NCBI GenBank assembly: GCA_963711465.1 | Contig: CAVQEG010000001.1 | Coordinates: forward strand, 620,001-684,000 | Origin: CAVQEG01 sp963711465 | Lineage (GTDB): Bacteria > Bacteroidota > Ignavibacteria > OLB7 | Direction of reading: 5' to 3' | Length of the DNA stretch: 64,000 bases | Notes under the pieces: model-generated | What the model saw: only the letters and a program-made list of their open reading frames with translations | What the model was told of the DNA's origin: nothing | The model's database searches: none | Part shown: piece by piece, positions 38,339 to 47,430 of the stretch | How the letters are laid out: every line of letters starts with the position of its first letter | How positions within the stretch are numbered: position 1 is the stretch's first letter | Position numbers and translations under genes: made by a program

Positions 38339-39451
38339 TCAGGCGGCCTGCCGGCGCCGTATCCGCGATCGCATCAGTATCGCCACCATGTTCAATGCGA
38401 GCGTCAGTCCGAGCAGCACCAGCGCCGTCGCGTACGCGATCGGGCGTGCCGCGTCGATGTCGGGTGACTGCGTCGAGAGCAGATAGAGCAGGTATCCCAG
38501 ATGCATGAACTGATCGGAGAGCGAGCTGGGAAGCTGCTGCGTGGAGTAGGCGACACCGGTGAAGAGAATGGGCGCCACCTCGCCGGCACCACGACTGATT
38601 GCAAGCACTGCACCGGTGAGAATTCCCGTGATCGAATTCGGAATGACAATCTTCCGGATCGTTTCCAGCCGCGTCGCCCCGAGCGCGAGCGACGCCTCGC
38701 GAACGTCGCGCGGAACGGCGCGGAGCGATTCCTCCACCGAGACGATCACCACCGGAAGCGTGAGCAGTGCGAGCGTCAGCGCCGCCCACAGGATATTCCC
38801 CTTTCCCCAGTCCAGCTCCGGCTTTCCTCGCAGATAGTGCATGGTCGCAGCCCGGTCGAGCACCGTCGAATCCCCGTCGGGATATGCCAGCACGAGTGCC
38901 TCGGAGTGTTCCCACCGGTCCTCGTTCACCTGCGCCAGGTAGTTCGCCACAGCCGACATCGGTGCACGCTGGGTCTCGGCCAGCGGTGAGGCCGGCTGCT
39001 CGAGCACCTGCTCGAGGTCGTCCATGTGGCTGTTCCACTCGGCGTGGTCGATCGAACCACCGACGATCTGAATGAAGAATCCCAGGCCGAAGAGACCGAA
39101 GACGATCGAGGGGACGCCGGCGAGCGTGTTGACCGCGAAGCGGATCGTCCTGGCGATCGGGGAAGTGGGGCGCGCGTACTCGGTCAGGTAGATCGCCGTG
39201 ATGGTGCCGACCGGAACTGCGGCGACGGTCATGATGAGCACCAGCAGAACGGTGCCGAAGATTGCCGGGAGAATTCCCCCCTCGGTATTGGCGTTCTGCG
39301 GCATTGCCGTCAGGAATTCCCACGAGAGGTGACCGGCGCCGCCGATGAGGAAATTGGCGACGATGATCCCGATGATGCTCAACGTCAGCAGCGTCGCCAC
39401 CAGCGGCAGACCGCGGGCGAAGAAGCCCAGAATCGAATGGCGCCGATTCAT
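38339..39451 (-). CDS. pstA: Phosphate ABC transporter permease PstA
   Basis: Second membrane subunit of the phosphate importer. It has six predicted helices and the permease EAA-type loop VREASLALGATRLETIRKIV near residue 255. The LPAIFGTVLLVLIMTVAAVPVG segment is also typical. At 370 residues it is longer than usual PstA (about 290-300). The extra 75-80 residues (about 132-215, HAEWNSHMDD to ELDWGKGN) lie in what should be a periplasmic loop. The start overlaps the pstC stop (ATGA). Confidence 0.92.
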   Translation of the reverse strand: MNRRHSILGFFARGLPLVATLLTLSIIGIIVANFLIGGAGHLSWEFLTAMPQNANTEGGILPAIFGTVLLVLIMTVAAVPVGTITAIYLTEYARPTSPIARTIRFAVNTLAGVPSIVFGLFGLGFFIQIVGGSIDHAEWNSHMDDLEQVLEQPASPLAETQRAPMSAVANYLAQVNEDRWEHSEALVLAYPDGDSTVLDRAATMHYLRGKPELDWGKGNILWAALTLALLTLPVVIVSVEESLRAVPRDVREASLALGATRLETIRKIVIPNSITGILTGAVLAISRGAGEVAPILFTGVAYSTQQLPSSLSDQFMHLGYLLYLLSTQSPDIDAARPIAYATALVLLGLTLALNMVAILMRSRIRRRQAA

Positions 39452-40524
39452 TCGGTACCTCGGAATCGTCTGATCAGTCGCTGCTTGACGTAGAACTCGG
39501 TGATGACGTTGATCGTGAACGAGAATGCGAAGAGGATCACGCCGAGAAAGAACAGGACCTGGTAGTGGGGTGAACCGTGCACCACCTCACCCATCTCCGC
39601 ACCGATCGTCGAGGCGAACGTGCGGACCGAGGCAAAGAAGTTCCACCCGACCGTCTGTGCGTTGCCGGCGGCCATGAGGACGATCATCGTCTCGCCGACG
39701 GCGCGACCGAAGCCGAGGAGGACAGCTGCGAAGATTCCCGGCGTGGCAGCCGGCAGCATCACCTTGTACGCGGCCTGCCACTCGGTGGCGCCGAGCGCGA
39801 GGGCCGCCTCGCGCAGCGAGGAGGGAACGGTGCGCAGCGCGTCGTCACTGATCGTGTAAATGATCGGAATCACTGCCAGCGACAGACCGATTCCACCCAC
39901 CATGGCATTGAGCCGCGCATCGGCACCGGTGATCTGCTGCACTACGGTGGCGACGACCATCAGCGAGAAGAAACCGATCACGACCGACGGGAATCCCGCC
40001 AGCAGCTCCATCGCCGGCTTGAGGTACTCGCTGGCCCATTTCGGAGCGAAGAACGCCGTGTAGAGTGCTGCGAGAATCGCCAGGGGAACGGCGATCATCA
40101 TCGCGACGAGCGTCGTCTTGATCGTTCCGATGATGATCGGAATGATGCCGTACCGGGGGAATTCGCTCGTCGGCTGCCAGACGGTGTACCACAAATCCCG
40201 AATCCGCACGTCCGAGCGCTGCGTGAGAATCGGATAACCGCTGTCGCCGATGATGCGTTCGGCCCGCGCGGTGTCGATCGACGCCGGTGCCGAGGTCGTC
40301 TGGGGGCCGCCACCGAAGACGATCGGCGAGGCCTCGCGGAAGACGAACAGGAAGATGAGGAGGATGAAGACGATCGAGAGCATCGCGACGACGACGATGC
40401 CCGCTTCGGTGACGCGCTCACCGACTCGCAACTGGCGCTGCCGCAGATCCGGATGCGGCTTCCGCGGCCCCACTGTCGTGTCTTCGGCGTCGTGCGACGG
40501 CTGCTCTGAAATGGTGTCTGCCAT
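39448..40524 (-). CDS. pstC: Phosphate ABC transporter permease PstC
   Basis: First permease of the Pst phosphate importer, 358 residues. It has a hydrophilic N-terminus of about 40 residues and a long periplasmic loop after the first helix (about residues 68-120, containing QTTSAPASIDTARAERII). The permease core follows: VPLAILAALYTAFFAPKWAS, LLAGFPSVVIGFFSL and LREAALALGATEWQAAYKVMLP. ATG 40524 (MADTISEQPS) is the start; the frame open to 40698 runs through intergenic sequence. The gene overlaps pstA by four bases. No pstS lies next to it, so the phosphate-binding protein must be encoded elsewhere. Confidence 0.92.
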   Translation of the reverse strand: MADTISEQPSHDAEDTTVGPRKPHPDLRQRQLRVGERVTEAGIVVVAMLSIVFILLIFLFVFREASPIVFGGGPQTTSAPASIDTARAERIIGDSGYPILTQRSDVRIRDLWYTVWQPTSEFPRYGIIPIIIGTIKTTLVAMMIAVPLAILAALYTAFFAPKWASEYLKPAMELLAGFPSVVIGFFSLMVVATVVQQITGADARLNAMVGGIGLSLAVIPIIYTISDDALRTVPSSLREAALALGATEWQAAYKVMLPAATPGIFAAVLLGFGRAVGETMIVLMAAGNAQTVGWNFFASVRTFASTIGAEMGEVVHGSPHYQVLFFLGVILFAFSFTINVITEFYVKQRLIRRFRGTE

Positions 40525-40689
40525 GGATGATCGAAGCGTTACCTCACGGGGGGATGTGTCCGGCAAGCCCGGTGCGATCCGGGTGCAGCGACCGTCGACC
40601 GCATACCAGACCGGAAAGTTTACCACGAACGGCCGTGGTGATGTGAGCTGTTGCGATTTCTTAACGTCCGACGACCCGTCGGCCCCACT

Positions 40690-40708
40690 GCGCGCCATGT
40701 CGGCGCGC
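40690..40708 (-). terminator. Possible terminator stem after the glycogen phosphorylase gene
   Basis: The GC arms GCGCGCC (40690-40696) and GGCGCGC (40702-40708) form a 7-base stem right after the stop codon at 40711. There is no T tract, so the call is weak. Confidence 0.3.
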
Positions 40709-40710
40709 GC

Positions 40711-43296
40711 TCACGCCGTCGTCGCGTGGGTGGAAATCTCGCCGTGCGCCCAGGCGATGAGGTTGAGTCCGAATTTCACCCCGAGCTCCTTCTTCCATGG
40801 GATCACCCGCACCGTTACACCCGTACGCCGCGGTCGCTCAAGCGTGATGCTGCCGCTGAATTCTACCATGCCATCGTGTTCCTCGCCCGCGATGAGTGCC
40901 GTCGGCCGTCCGTCGACGATCTGGTTGTCAGGGTCGAGTCCGCCCGACCACGCCTCGACAAGGACGTCCTCGGCACCCAGTGAACCGAGCCGGACGCGGG
41001 CGCGCACCGCGACCTCCTGTCCGGTCTGCATGTGTCCGGAGGCGTCGGTGGAGACCGATACGATCTCGACGCCGCTCCAGTGATGCACCACGTGGTTGCG
41101 CCAGGCGACCAGATCGCCGGCCGCGCGCGCACCGTTGGAGGAGAGCGTCGTGAAGCGGTCAGAACATGGGAAGTAGAAGCCGTTGGCGTACTGCTGCACC
41201 ATGCGGTGCGCGCTGAAGCGGCCACCGATGGTGCGCAGAGCATTGATCTGCATCGCCACCCACGCGTTCGGAATGCCATCGGCGTCACGTTCGTAGAAGC
41301 GCGGAATCACCAGCTGTTCGAGCGTCCGGTAGAGCTGCCTCGACTCGTATTCATCCTGATGATCTGCGTCGGCGAATTGACGCTCGCCTCCGATGGCGAA
41401 TCCATTCGTTCCGTCGTAGGCCTCGGGAAACCACCCGTCGAGAATCGACAGGTTGAGCGTGCCGTTGACGGCGGCTTTCATTCCCGAGGTGCCCGAAGCC
41501 TCCAACGGTCGTCGCGGCGTATTGAGCCACACGTCGCACCCCTGCACCATCGATCGTGCCACCGCCATGTCGTAGTCCTCCAGGAAGACGATCCGTCCTT
41601 CGAGTCCGAGTTCAGCGATGGTCTGATGGATTTCCCGAATGAGGTCCTTGCCCGGCATGTCCTTCGGATGGGCCTTGCCGGCAATGACCATCTGCAGGGG
41701 GCGATCCGGATCATTGAACAACCGCAGCACACGTTCACGATCACGGAACAGGAGAGTCGCTCGCTTGTAGGTGGCGAATCGTCGGGCGAACCCGATCGTC
41801 AGCGCGTCAGGATCGAGGACGCTGCCGATGTCACGTCCCGTCGACGACCTGGTATAGATCTCGACATGGCGCTCGTCGATACGGCGGCGAACCGCGTCGA
41901 TGAGATCACGTCGCAGCCGGTTGGTCGTTTCCCACAGTTCGTCCACCGGAATTTTCGTCGCGTGCGACCAGACCTCCGAATCGCCCGTACGTCCGCGCCA
42001 GTCCGAGGGGAGGTAGCCGTCGAAGAGCTCCGCCATTTCGGCGGCGAGCCATGTGCGCGTGTGAATACCGTTGGTGATGCCGACGATCGGGCACTCTTCG
42101 GGTGGCAGCTGGGGCCAAAGGCCCTGCCACATGTCGCGCGAGACCGCCGCGTGCAGCATGCTGACGCCATTGTGTCGCGAGGCCAGCCGCAGCGCCAGAA
42201 CGGTCATCGAGAAGCGTTCATCCTCACCGGCGTTGCCAACGGTTCCGAGTCGGTGAAATTCATCGCGCGACAGTCCGAGCGTCGGCCAGTAGGCCGAGAA
42301 GTAGCGGTCGATCATCTCCCGTGGAAAGGCGTCGTGTCCGGCCGGCACGGGCGTATGGGTGGTGAAGGCGGCACCGTCGGAGGCGATCTGTCGGGCGACG
42401 TCGAAACCGATCTTGTGCTGCAGCATGAGCGTGCGGATCCGCTCGAGCATCAGGAATGCGCTGTGGCCCTCATTCATGTGCGTGACGGTCGGTTCGATAC
42501 CCATGGCCTGCAGCGCACGAATGCCACCGATGCCGAGCACGATTTCCTGCATGATGCGGGTTTCCTGATCGCCGCCGTAGAGGTAGTCGGCGATGTCGCG
42601 GTAGCGCGGGATCCGGTTCTCCCGCAGGTTGGTGTCGAGCAGGTAGAGCGTGACGCGTCCGACGACCAGCGACCAGACACCGATGGCCACCTGTGCATCG
42701 GGGAAGTCGACGGTGACCCGCAGCGGGCGGCCCTGCTCATCGAGCACTTCGGTGATCGGGAGAATCGAGGGGTCGTTGAATTCGTAGCTCTCGAGCTGAA
42801 TTCCCTCGACGGTGATCCGCTGCTGGAAGTAGCCCATCTGGTAGAGCAGTCCGACGCCGATGAGCGGCAGTCCGAGGTCGCTGGCTGACTTCGTGTGATC
42901 GCCGGAGAGCACGCCGAGTCCACCGGAGTAGAGGGGGAGCGATTCGTGCAGCCCGAATTCTGCCGAGAAGTAGGCGATGACGTCCTTCGATCCGCCACGG
43001 GAGGCACCGTGCCACGTCGGCGCCGACAGGTAGTCGTCCAGGGCGGCGACCGCGTCGCGGTAGACTGCAAGGAAGCGTTCGTCGGCGGCGAGCTCGTGCA
43101 TGCGCTCGACGGGCACCTGCTGCAGGAGCTTCAGCGGGTGATGGTTGGTGCGATGCCAGAGCTCCGCGTCGATCGCGCGGAAGCAGGCCGCGATGCGCGG
43201 CTCCCAGCTCCAGTAGAGATTGAACACGAGGTCGTGCAGTCGCTCGAGCTCTGGAGGGAACGCGCTGGCGACGGTGAACGTGTACAGAGGTCGCAT
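40711..43296 (-). CDS. glgP: Alpha-glucan (glycogen) phosphorylase
   Basis: Releases glucose-1-phosphate from glycogen or maltodextrin with a PLP cofactor. The 861-residue protein has the short-type N-terminal domain (DUF3417-like: LERLHDLVFNLYWSWEPRIAACF) followed by the phosphorylase core. Recognisable parts are YFSAEFGLHESLPLYSGGLG, HMNEGHSAFL, GITNGIHTRTW and the PLP-lysine region EASGTSGMKAAVNG. The C-terminal 100 residues form a beta domain. ATG 43296 (MRPLYTFTVA) is the start; the frame to 43470 is upstream non-coding. A TATCTTCG on the minus strand at 43335-43328 may be its -7 element. It stands alone between the pst operon and a divergent gene. Confidence 0.93.
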   Translation of the reverse strand: MRPLYTFTVASAFPPELERLHDLVFNLYWSWEPRIAACFRAIDAELWHRTNHHPLKLLQQVPVERMHELAADERFLAVYRDAVAALDDYLSAPTWHGASRGGSKDVIAYFSAEFGLHESLPLYSGGLGVLSGDHTKSASDLGLPLIGVGLLYQMGYFQQRITVEGIQLESYEFNDPSILPITEVLDEQGRPLRVTVDFPDAQVAIGVWSLVVGRVTLYLLDTNLRENRIPRYRDIADYLYGGDQETRIMQEIVLGIGGIRALQAMGIEPTVTHMNEGHSAFLMLERIRTLMLQHKIGFDVARQIASDGAAFTTHTPVPAGHDAFPREMIDRYFSAYWPTLGLSRDEFHRLGTVGNAGEDERFSMTVLALRLASRHNGVSMLHAAVSRDMWQGLWPQLPPEECPIVGITNGIHTRTWLAAEMAELFDGYLPSDWRGRTGDSEVWSHATKIPVDELWETTNRLRRDLIDAVRRRIDERHVEIYTRSSTGRDIGSVLDPDALTIGFARRFATYKRATLLFRDRERVLRLFNDPDRPLQMVIAGKAHPKDMPGKDLIREIHQTIAELGLEGRIVFLEDYDMAVARSMVQGCDVWLNTPRRPLEASGTSGMKAAVNGTLNLSILDGWFPEAYDGTNGFAIGGERQFADADHQDEYESRQLYRTLEQLVIPRFYERDADGIPNAWVAMQINALRTIGGRFSAHRMVQQYANGFYFPCSDRFTTLSSNGARAAGDLVAWRNHVVHHWSGVEIVSVSTDASGHMQTGQEVAVRARVRLGSLGAEDVLVEAWSGGLDPDNQIVDGRPTALIAGEEHDGMVEFSGSITLERPRRTGVTVRVIPWKKELGVKFGLNLIAWAHGEISTHATTA

Positions 43297-43491
43297 GAAA
43301 TCGGAGGTTCGATCGGGCAGAATCCTGCGAAGATACGATAACGGGTGAACGCACCGCGGAGGGCGCGCCTGCCGTCTGTTTATGAATTCTGATCCGAGTC
43401 GTACTTTGCCGCGATGTTCGTGCGGAATCCGGCTCCTGCCCGCCGGTCCCTGCCCGCGATCACTCGACACCTACCAGGACGAATTCCAGCC

Positions 43492-44406
43492 GTGACCTGT
43501 CAAGAAATTCACGACCAGATTGCCGCATTCGTGAGCGATCGCATCGACGAAGCGGAGTACCGCCACAAGATCGAACAGCACATCGGAGCGTGTCCCGACT
43601 GCGGGAAGCGGTACCATGAGGAAATCCACGCCAGACTGGAGGCGCAGGAGTCGGCGCGGGCCGCGGCGGCAGCCAGAGAAGCGTCTGCGGCGATAGGCGC
43701 GAGGGCCGACGGCCACCGCGGGGCCGCTGCATATGCGGCAGACCGCGCGTCGACCGGCACGGCCCGTGACTCGTGGTTCGATCGCTTCGCCAACGAGTAC
43801 GTCTCTGCCGCTGGAGTCGGCGTGGCCATCCTGCTCATCGTCGTCGGAGCAACCATGCTCTACTTCGGCTCGCAGGACGTGGGGGCCCCGGCCGGTCCGG
43901 TCGCCGCCGCGCCCGTCGTGCGGGACTCACTCGCCCGGCCGGATCGACCGCTCAACTTGTTCAACGCCGCCTCGTTCAACTACGATCGACTCAGAGTCGG
44001 CAAGCTCGCGGTCGATCAGAAGTCTGACGATACGGGAGATCTCCGCTCGTACTTCAAGGAACACGGCGTGGGGTATCCGGTAGAATTCGGCTCGGTCGGC
44101 GCTCCGTTGCAGGGTGGATTCGTCAGTACGCATCACACGCCGAACGGTGAGCGGCACTTCGCACACCTCGTCTATTCGACTGGCAACACGATGCTGTACC
44201 TGCTCGAGGTGCCCGATTCGGTGCTCCGCAAGGGCGACGCCGTCTACCTCACCGACGACGCAATCGGTCGGCTCACCAGCGGTGAGGTGCTCTGGGAGCA
44301 ACCCGACGAAGACCGCACATTGGCGCTGTTCAACAGGGACGGGATCGTCATCGCCGCTGTGGGCAACGTCGATCGTCCGACGATGCAGCATCTGCTGCAC
44401 CTCTGA
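43492..44406 (+). CDS. Zinc-finger (zf-HC2) membrane protein, anti-sigma-like
   Basis: A single-pass membrane protein of 304 residues. The N-terminus has TCQEIHDQIAAFVSD and a zf-HC2 motif (HIGACPDCGKRYHEE, H-x3-C-x2-C), the zinc-binding form found in anti-sigma factors. An Ala-rich helix and then one membrane helix (GVAILLIVVGATMLYF, about residues 113-130) follow. The external domain of about 170 residues has no recognisable motif. No sigma factor gene is adjacent, so its partner is unknown. GTG 43492 gives the usual family start and has AGGAC upstream; ATG 43414 is open further back. A TACTTTG lies at 43402-43408. Confidence 0.65.
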   Translation: MTCQEIHDQIAAFVSDRIDEAEYRHKIEQHIGACPDCGKRYHEEIHARLEAQESARAAAAAREASAAIGARADGHRGAAAYAADRASTGTARDSWFDRFANEYVSAAGVGVAILLIVVGATMLYFGSQDVGAPAGPVAAAPVVRDSLARPDRPLNLFNAASFNYDRLRVGKLAVDQKSDDTGDLRSYFKEHGVGYPVEFGSVGAPLQGGFVSTHHTPNGERHFAHLVYSTGNTMLYLLEVPDSVLRKGDAVYLTDDAIGRLTSGEVLWEQPDEDRTLALFNRDGIVIAAVGNVDRPTMQHLLHL

Positions 44407-44450
44407 ATCCGCTGCGACGACACATTCATTTTCCAACCGGACCTTTTCAC

Positions 44451-45119
44451 ATGAAGATCACGTTTCGCCCAGTCGGTGTCTTCTCCCTGCTGCTCACGGT
44501 CGGTGCCGTGCTGCACTTGGCTGCGTGTGAACGCTCCGCTCGGCAAGCGGGCGACGCCGTCGTGCAGGACTCTGCCGCGGCGAGCACGGCGACGGCCGGT
44601 CCGGGCATCGACGCTTCGATCGGTCCCGATGCCGACATCGGGCGTATCACCGGTGTGACCGGACAGGCGGGCTCCGGTCCGGTGCCTGCTATCGCATGGA
44701 TCGATCGCAAGGGAGCGACGCATTCTCTGGATGACTACAGGGGGAACGTCGTGGTCTTGAATTTCTGGGGAACCTGGTGCCCGCCGTGCCGGGCTGAACT
44801 GCCCGACCTCGTCGCGCTGCAGAAGGCGTACGCCGACAGCGGGCTCCAGGTGATCGGCGTCGCGCTCGAGCGGCTCTCGGAGGACCAGGTGCCGGGGCAC
44901 CTGGCGACCTTCGCCCAGGACGCCGAGATGCGCTATCCGGTCGTCTACGCCGGCAATGATCTGATGCCGGGACTCATGCAGGCGTTCGGCGGGATCGATG
45001 CCGTGCCGACGACGTTCATTGTCGCAACGGACGGTACGATTGCCAAGAGGATCGAAGGCGCGCAGTCGCTCGAGGAGTTCCGCACGGCGGTCGAGCCACT
45101 GCTCAAACCCGCGGGCTGA
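44451..45119 (+). CDS. TlpA/ResA-like thioredoxin lipoprotein
   Basis: A periplasmic, lipid-anchored thiol-disulfide oxidoreductase of 222 residues. The signal peptide ends with the lipobox LHLAAC (Cys26). A linker rich in Ala, Ser and Thr leads to a thioredoxin fold with VVLNFWGTWCPPCRAELPDL; the redox pair is Cys110 and Cys113. The cis-proline region AVPTTFIV follows. Family members reduce apocytochrome c or other periplasmic disulfides. It lies 44 bases after the zf-HC2 protein gene and 8 bases before the methyltransferase gene, so the three may be co-transcribed. Confidence 0.9.
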   Translation: MKITFRPVGVFSLLLTVGAVLHLAACERSARQAGDAVVQDSAAASTATAGPGIDASIGPDADIGRITGVTGQAGSGPVPAIAWIDRKGATHSLDDYRGNVVVLNFWGTWCPPCRAELPDLVALQKAYADSGLQVIGVALERLSEDQVPGHLATFAQDAEMRYPVVYAGNDLMPGLMQAFGGIDAVPTTFIVATDGTIAKRIEGAQSLEEFRTAVEPLLKPAG

Positions 45120-45127
45120 TCGTCATC

Positions 45128-45877
45128 GTGGCCGATCGCCTCTCCAGGTCCGAAGCACGATTCGTGCGGAGTCTCCACCGCGCGCGCGGCCGCTACGCCG
45201 AACGGGTCTATCTCGCCGAGGGCGAGCGGCTCGTGGCTGACCTTGCGCGCAGCGGTACGCCACCAACCTTCGTGATTACAGAAGCGGCTCATCTCGACCG
45301 CGTGGCGCAGCTGTTCCCCGACACGCCGATCCGCGTCGTCGAGAGCGGGTCGAATGTGTTCGCCACCCGACACGCCCAGGGCATCGCCGCCATCATGCAG
45401 ATGCCGCGGGAGCGGACCCTCGAGGAACTTGCTGCGTCCGACGGACCGATGCTTTTCTTCGAACGCATCAGCGATCCGGGCAACCTCGGAACGATCCTGC
45501 GCGGCGCTGACTGGTTCGGAGCCGCCGCAGTGGTGCTTACCACCGGCTCGGTCGACGTATACAACCCGAAGACGGTACGGGCGACGATGGGTGCAATAGC
45601 GCGCGTGCCCGTCGTCCGGGAGGTCGATGTCACCGAGGTGGCGGCGCTGGGAAGGACCGTGTACGCGTTCGACTCCGAGGGGGAACTGGTGCTCGGTCGC
45701 GATCGAATCGATCGGGGGGCGGTGCTGGCGTTCGGGGAAGAGGCACACGGGATCAGCCAGGATCTGCGGCGTATTGCGCACACCGTGCGAATCGAGGGAA
45801 CGGGACGCGGCGAATCACTGAACGTCGCGATGGCCGCGGCGATCGCATGTTACCAGCTGCACTGCGACGGCGGCTAG
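45128..45877 (+). CDS. SpoU/TrmH-family RNA 2'-O-methyltransferase
   Basis: Methylates a ribose 2'-OH in rRNA or tRNA with S-adenosylmethionine. The 249-residue protein has an N-terminal substrate-binding domain (EGERLVADLARSG) and the knotted SPOUT domain with the three motifs: ISDPGNLGTILRGADWFG, VLAFGEEAHGIS and IEGTGRGESLNVAMAAAIACYQ. The best-known relatives modify 23S rRNA; the exact target cannot be told. The start is GTG 45128, 8 bases after the previous gene. The stop shares the palindrome CTAG with the convergent gene. Confidence 0.9.
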   Translation: MADRLSRSEARFVRSLHRARGRYAERVYLAEGERLVADLARSGTPPTFVITEAAHLDRVAQLFPDTPIRVVESGSNVFATRHAQGIAAIMQMPRERTLEELAASDGPMLFFERISDPGNLGTILRGADWFGAAAVVLTTGSVDVYNPKTVRATMGAIARVPVVREVDVTEVAALGRTVYAFDSEGELVLGRDRIDRGAVLAFGEEAHGISQDLRRIAHTVRIEGTGRGESLNVAMAAAIACYQLHCDGG

Positions 45878-47238
45878 TGGACGGGCTTCTCGAACTGCAG
45901 GTCCCCGTTGCGGTCGACGACGAATTCAGTGATACCGCCGCCCATGTCGAGCGGTTTGCCGGTCTGCGCGTCGATGAACCAGATGTGCATCAGTCCGCCG
46001 TCGAATGAGACGAGACTGAAGCCGCCGGCGCTGCGCCCCTTTTCGACGTCGTTGTCGACCGGGTGGGAGAAGTTGTATGGAGGGTGCGACGACCTCACCG
46101 GCGTCCGCTTCGAGGCGGCGCCGGAGATGACGTAGACCTTCGGCAGCAGGTCGCTCTTCGCATCCGGTCGATACAGCAGCTGAAGACTGTGATCGTGGCC
46201 GGCGAAGAACGCCTGCACCCTGGCTCCCGAGCGTTCGATCACCGCCGCAAGCGAATCAGTGTATTCGCGGTAGGGTCCGTTGCAGTTGTCCTGGTTGGAG
46301 AACACCTGGTAGACGTACTTGATCGGATCGTGCCCTTCCTGCCAGCAGTTGCCCATGTAGTAGATCTCGCGCTGGTTGGCGACCCAGAGGCGCCAGCCGG
46401 CGTGTTCACCGATGGAGCGGGGAGAGTGGTGGGCGGTGATGATGCGGTACTTCACCGACGGCGCGGCTGCCGATCGCTTCAGCAGCGCTTCGAGTTCCTC
46501 AAGAATCGGTCGCCAGTTCTTCAGGCCGATGTCCAGCAGCGCGGAGCTGTCGAAGAAGATGATTTCGACCGAGTCGCGACTGCCGACGGCGATCGGTCGC
46601 CTGATCGACGACGGCCAGTACAGATGGTACGTCCACTCCGGTAACTGCTGTTCGCGGTAGTTGCCCTTCAGACAGAATCCCAGCGGAATGTTGTTGATGG
46701 CGACACAGTAGTAGTCGTGGTTGCCCGGAATCGCATGGACGTTCTGCGGACCGAGGCGATTCAGCGCCGGACGCAGCGGCGCCATTACGCTGTCGAGCAG
46801 TGCCCTGCGCTCGAGCGAGTCGGAGACGTTCAGACCGATCGGATAGAAGTTGTCTCCCAGAAAGCAGAGCAGCGATGCGCCGCGCCCCACGCGTTCGAGC
46901 TCGGCAGTCTGCCGGTCGAGGATCGCTCCGTTGCTGCTGAGGATTTCGCCCGGGGCGCCCTGATCGCCCAGGAAGAAGACCGTCAGCGGTGCCGGACCGC
47001 CGGGCGACGAGGCGATCGGCGCGGGGAGGAACGTCGAGGCCTTGGGAGCCGCCGCCGGCGGCGGCGCGTTCTTCAGGGAGTCGACTTTTGGAAGCTCCGA
47101 GGTCTCAGAGGGCACCTCGCCCTCCTGTGCCCGCGCTGGCGGCGGTGCGAGGAGCGACAGCAGAGCGATGAAAAGCACGATGTGGAGGTACGCGGAACGA
47201 AGGCGCGGGTCGGAAACGGAGGGCACTGGATTCGGCAT
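45874..47238 (-). CDS. Secreted calcineurin-like metallophosphoesterase
   Basis: An exported protein of 454 residues with the calcineurin-like phosphoesterase fold. The signal peptide (LHIVLFIALLSLLAPPPARAQ) is followed by a Pro/Ala/Ser linker, then the metal-binding motifs GDQG, GDNFYPIG, GNHDYY, HHSP and GHDHSLQ in order. Such enzymes hydrolyse phosphoester bonds; the nearest familiar types are purple acid phosphatase-like proteins. ATG 47238 gives the signal peptide and has AGGAC upstream; the frame open to 47403 lacks it. The C-terminal stop overlaps the convergent SpoU gene. No neighbour explains a specific role. Confidence 0.85.
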   Translation of the reverse strand: MPNPVPSVSDPRLRSAYLHIVLFIALLSLLAPPPARAQEGEVPSETSELPKVDSLKNAPPPAAAPKASTFLPAPIASSPGGPAPLTVFFLGDQGAPGEILSSNGAILDRQTAELERVGRGASLLCFLGDNFYPIGLNVSDSLERRALLDSVMAPLRPALNRLGPQNVHAIPGNHDYYCVAINNIPLGFCLKGNYREQQLPEWTYHLYWPSSIRRPIAVGSRDSVEIIFFDSSALLDIGLKNWRPILEELEALLKRSAAAPSVKYRIITAHHSPRSIGEHAGWRLWVANQREIYYMGNCWQEGHDPIKYVYQVFSNQDNCNGPYREYTDSLAAVIERSGARVQAFFAGHDHSLQLLYRPDAKSDLLPKVYVISGAASKRTPVRSSHPPYNFSHPVDNDVEKGRSAGGFSLVSFDGGLMHIWFIDAQTGKPLDMGGGITEFVVDRNGDLQFEKPVH

Positions 47239-47372
47239 GGAGTCCTGATTCCAAGATGAAACGAAGTGGCTGCCGCCGTGGAAAATACGTGCCGAAGTTG
47301 TTGATGGGCGGTTCGTGCCGGCGCCTGCGACGGGTGGGCCCGGCGATCGGCTCGACCTCGTATCTGGTGGGA

Positions 47373-47398
47373 GGAACCAATTCCGGGCGAACGTCTCC
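47373..47398 (+). promoter_or_regulatory. Possible ECF-type promoter upstream of the sigma factor gene
   Basis: GGAACC at 47373-47378 and CGTCTCC at 47392-47398 resemble the GGAAC and CGTC/TCT elements of ECF sigma promoters. The spacing is about two bases shorter than usual. If real, the sigma factor would control its own gene. Tentative. Confidence 0.3.
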
Positions 47399-47430
47399 AA
47401 CATCGATGGAACGTTCTCAAATGACGCCGA

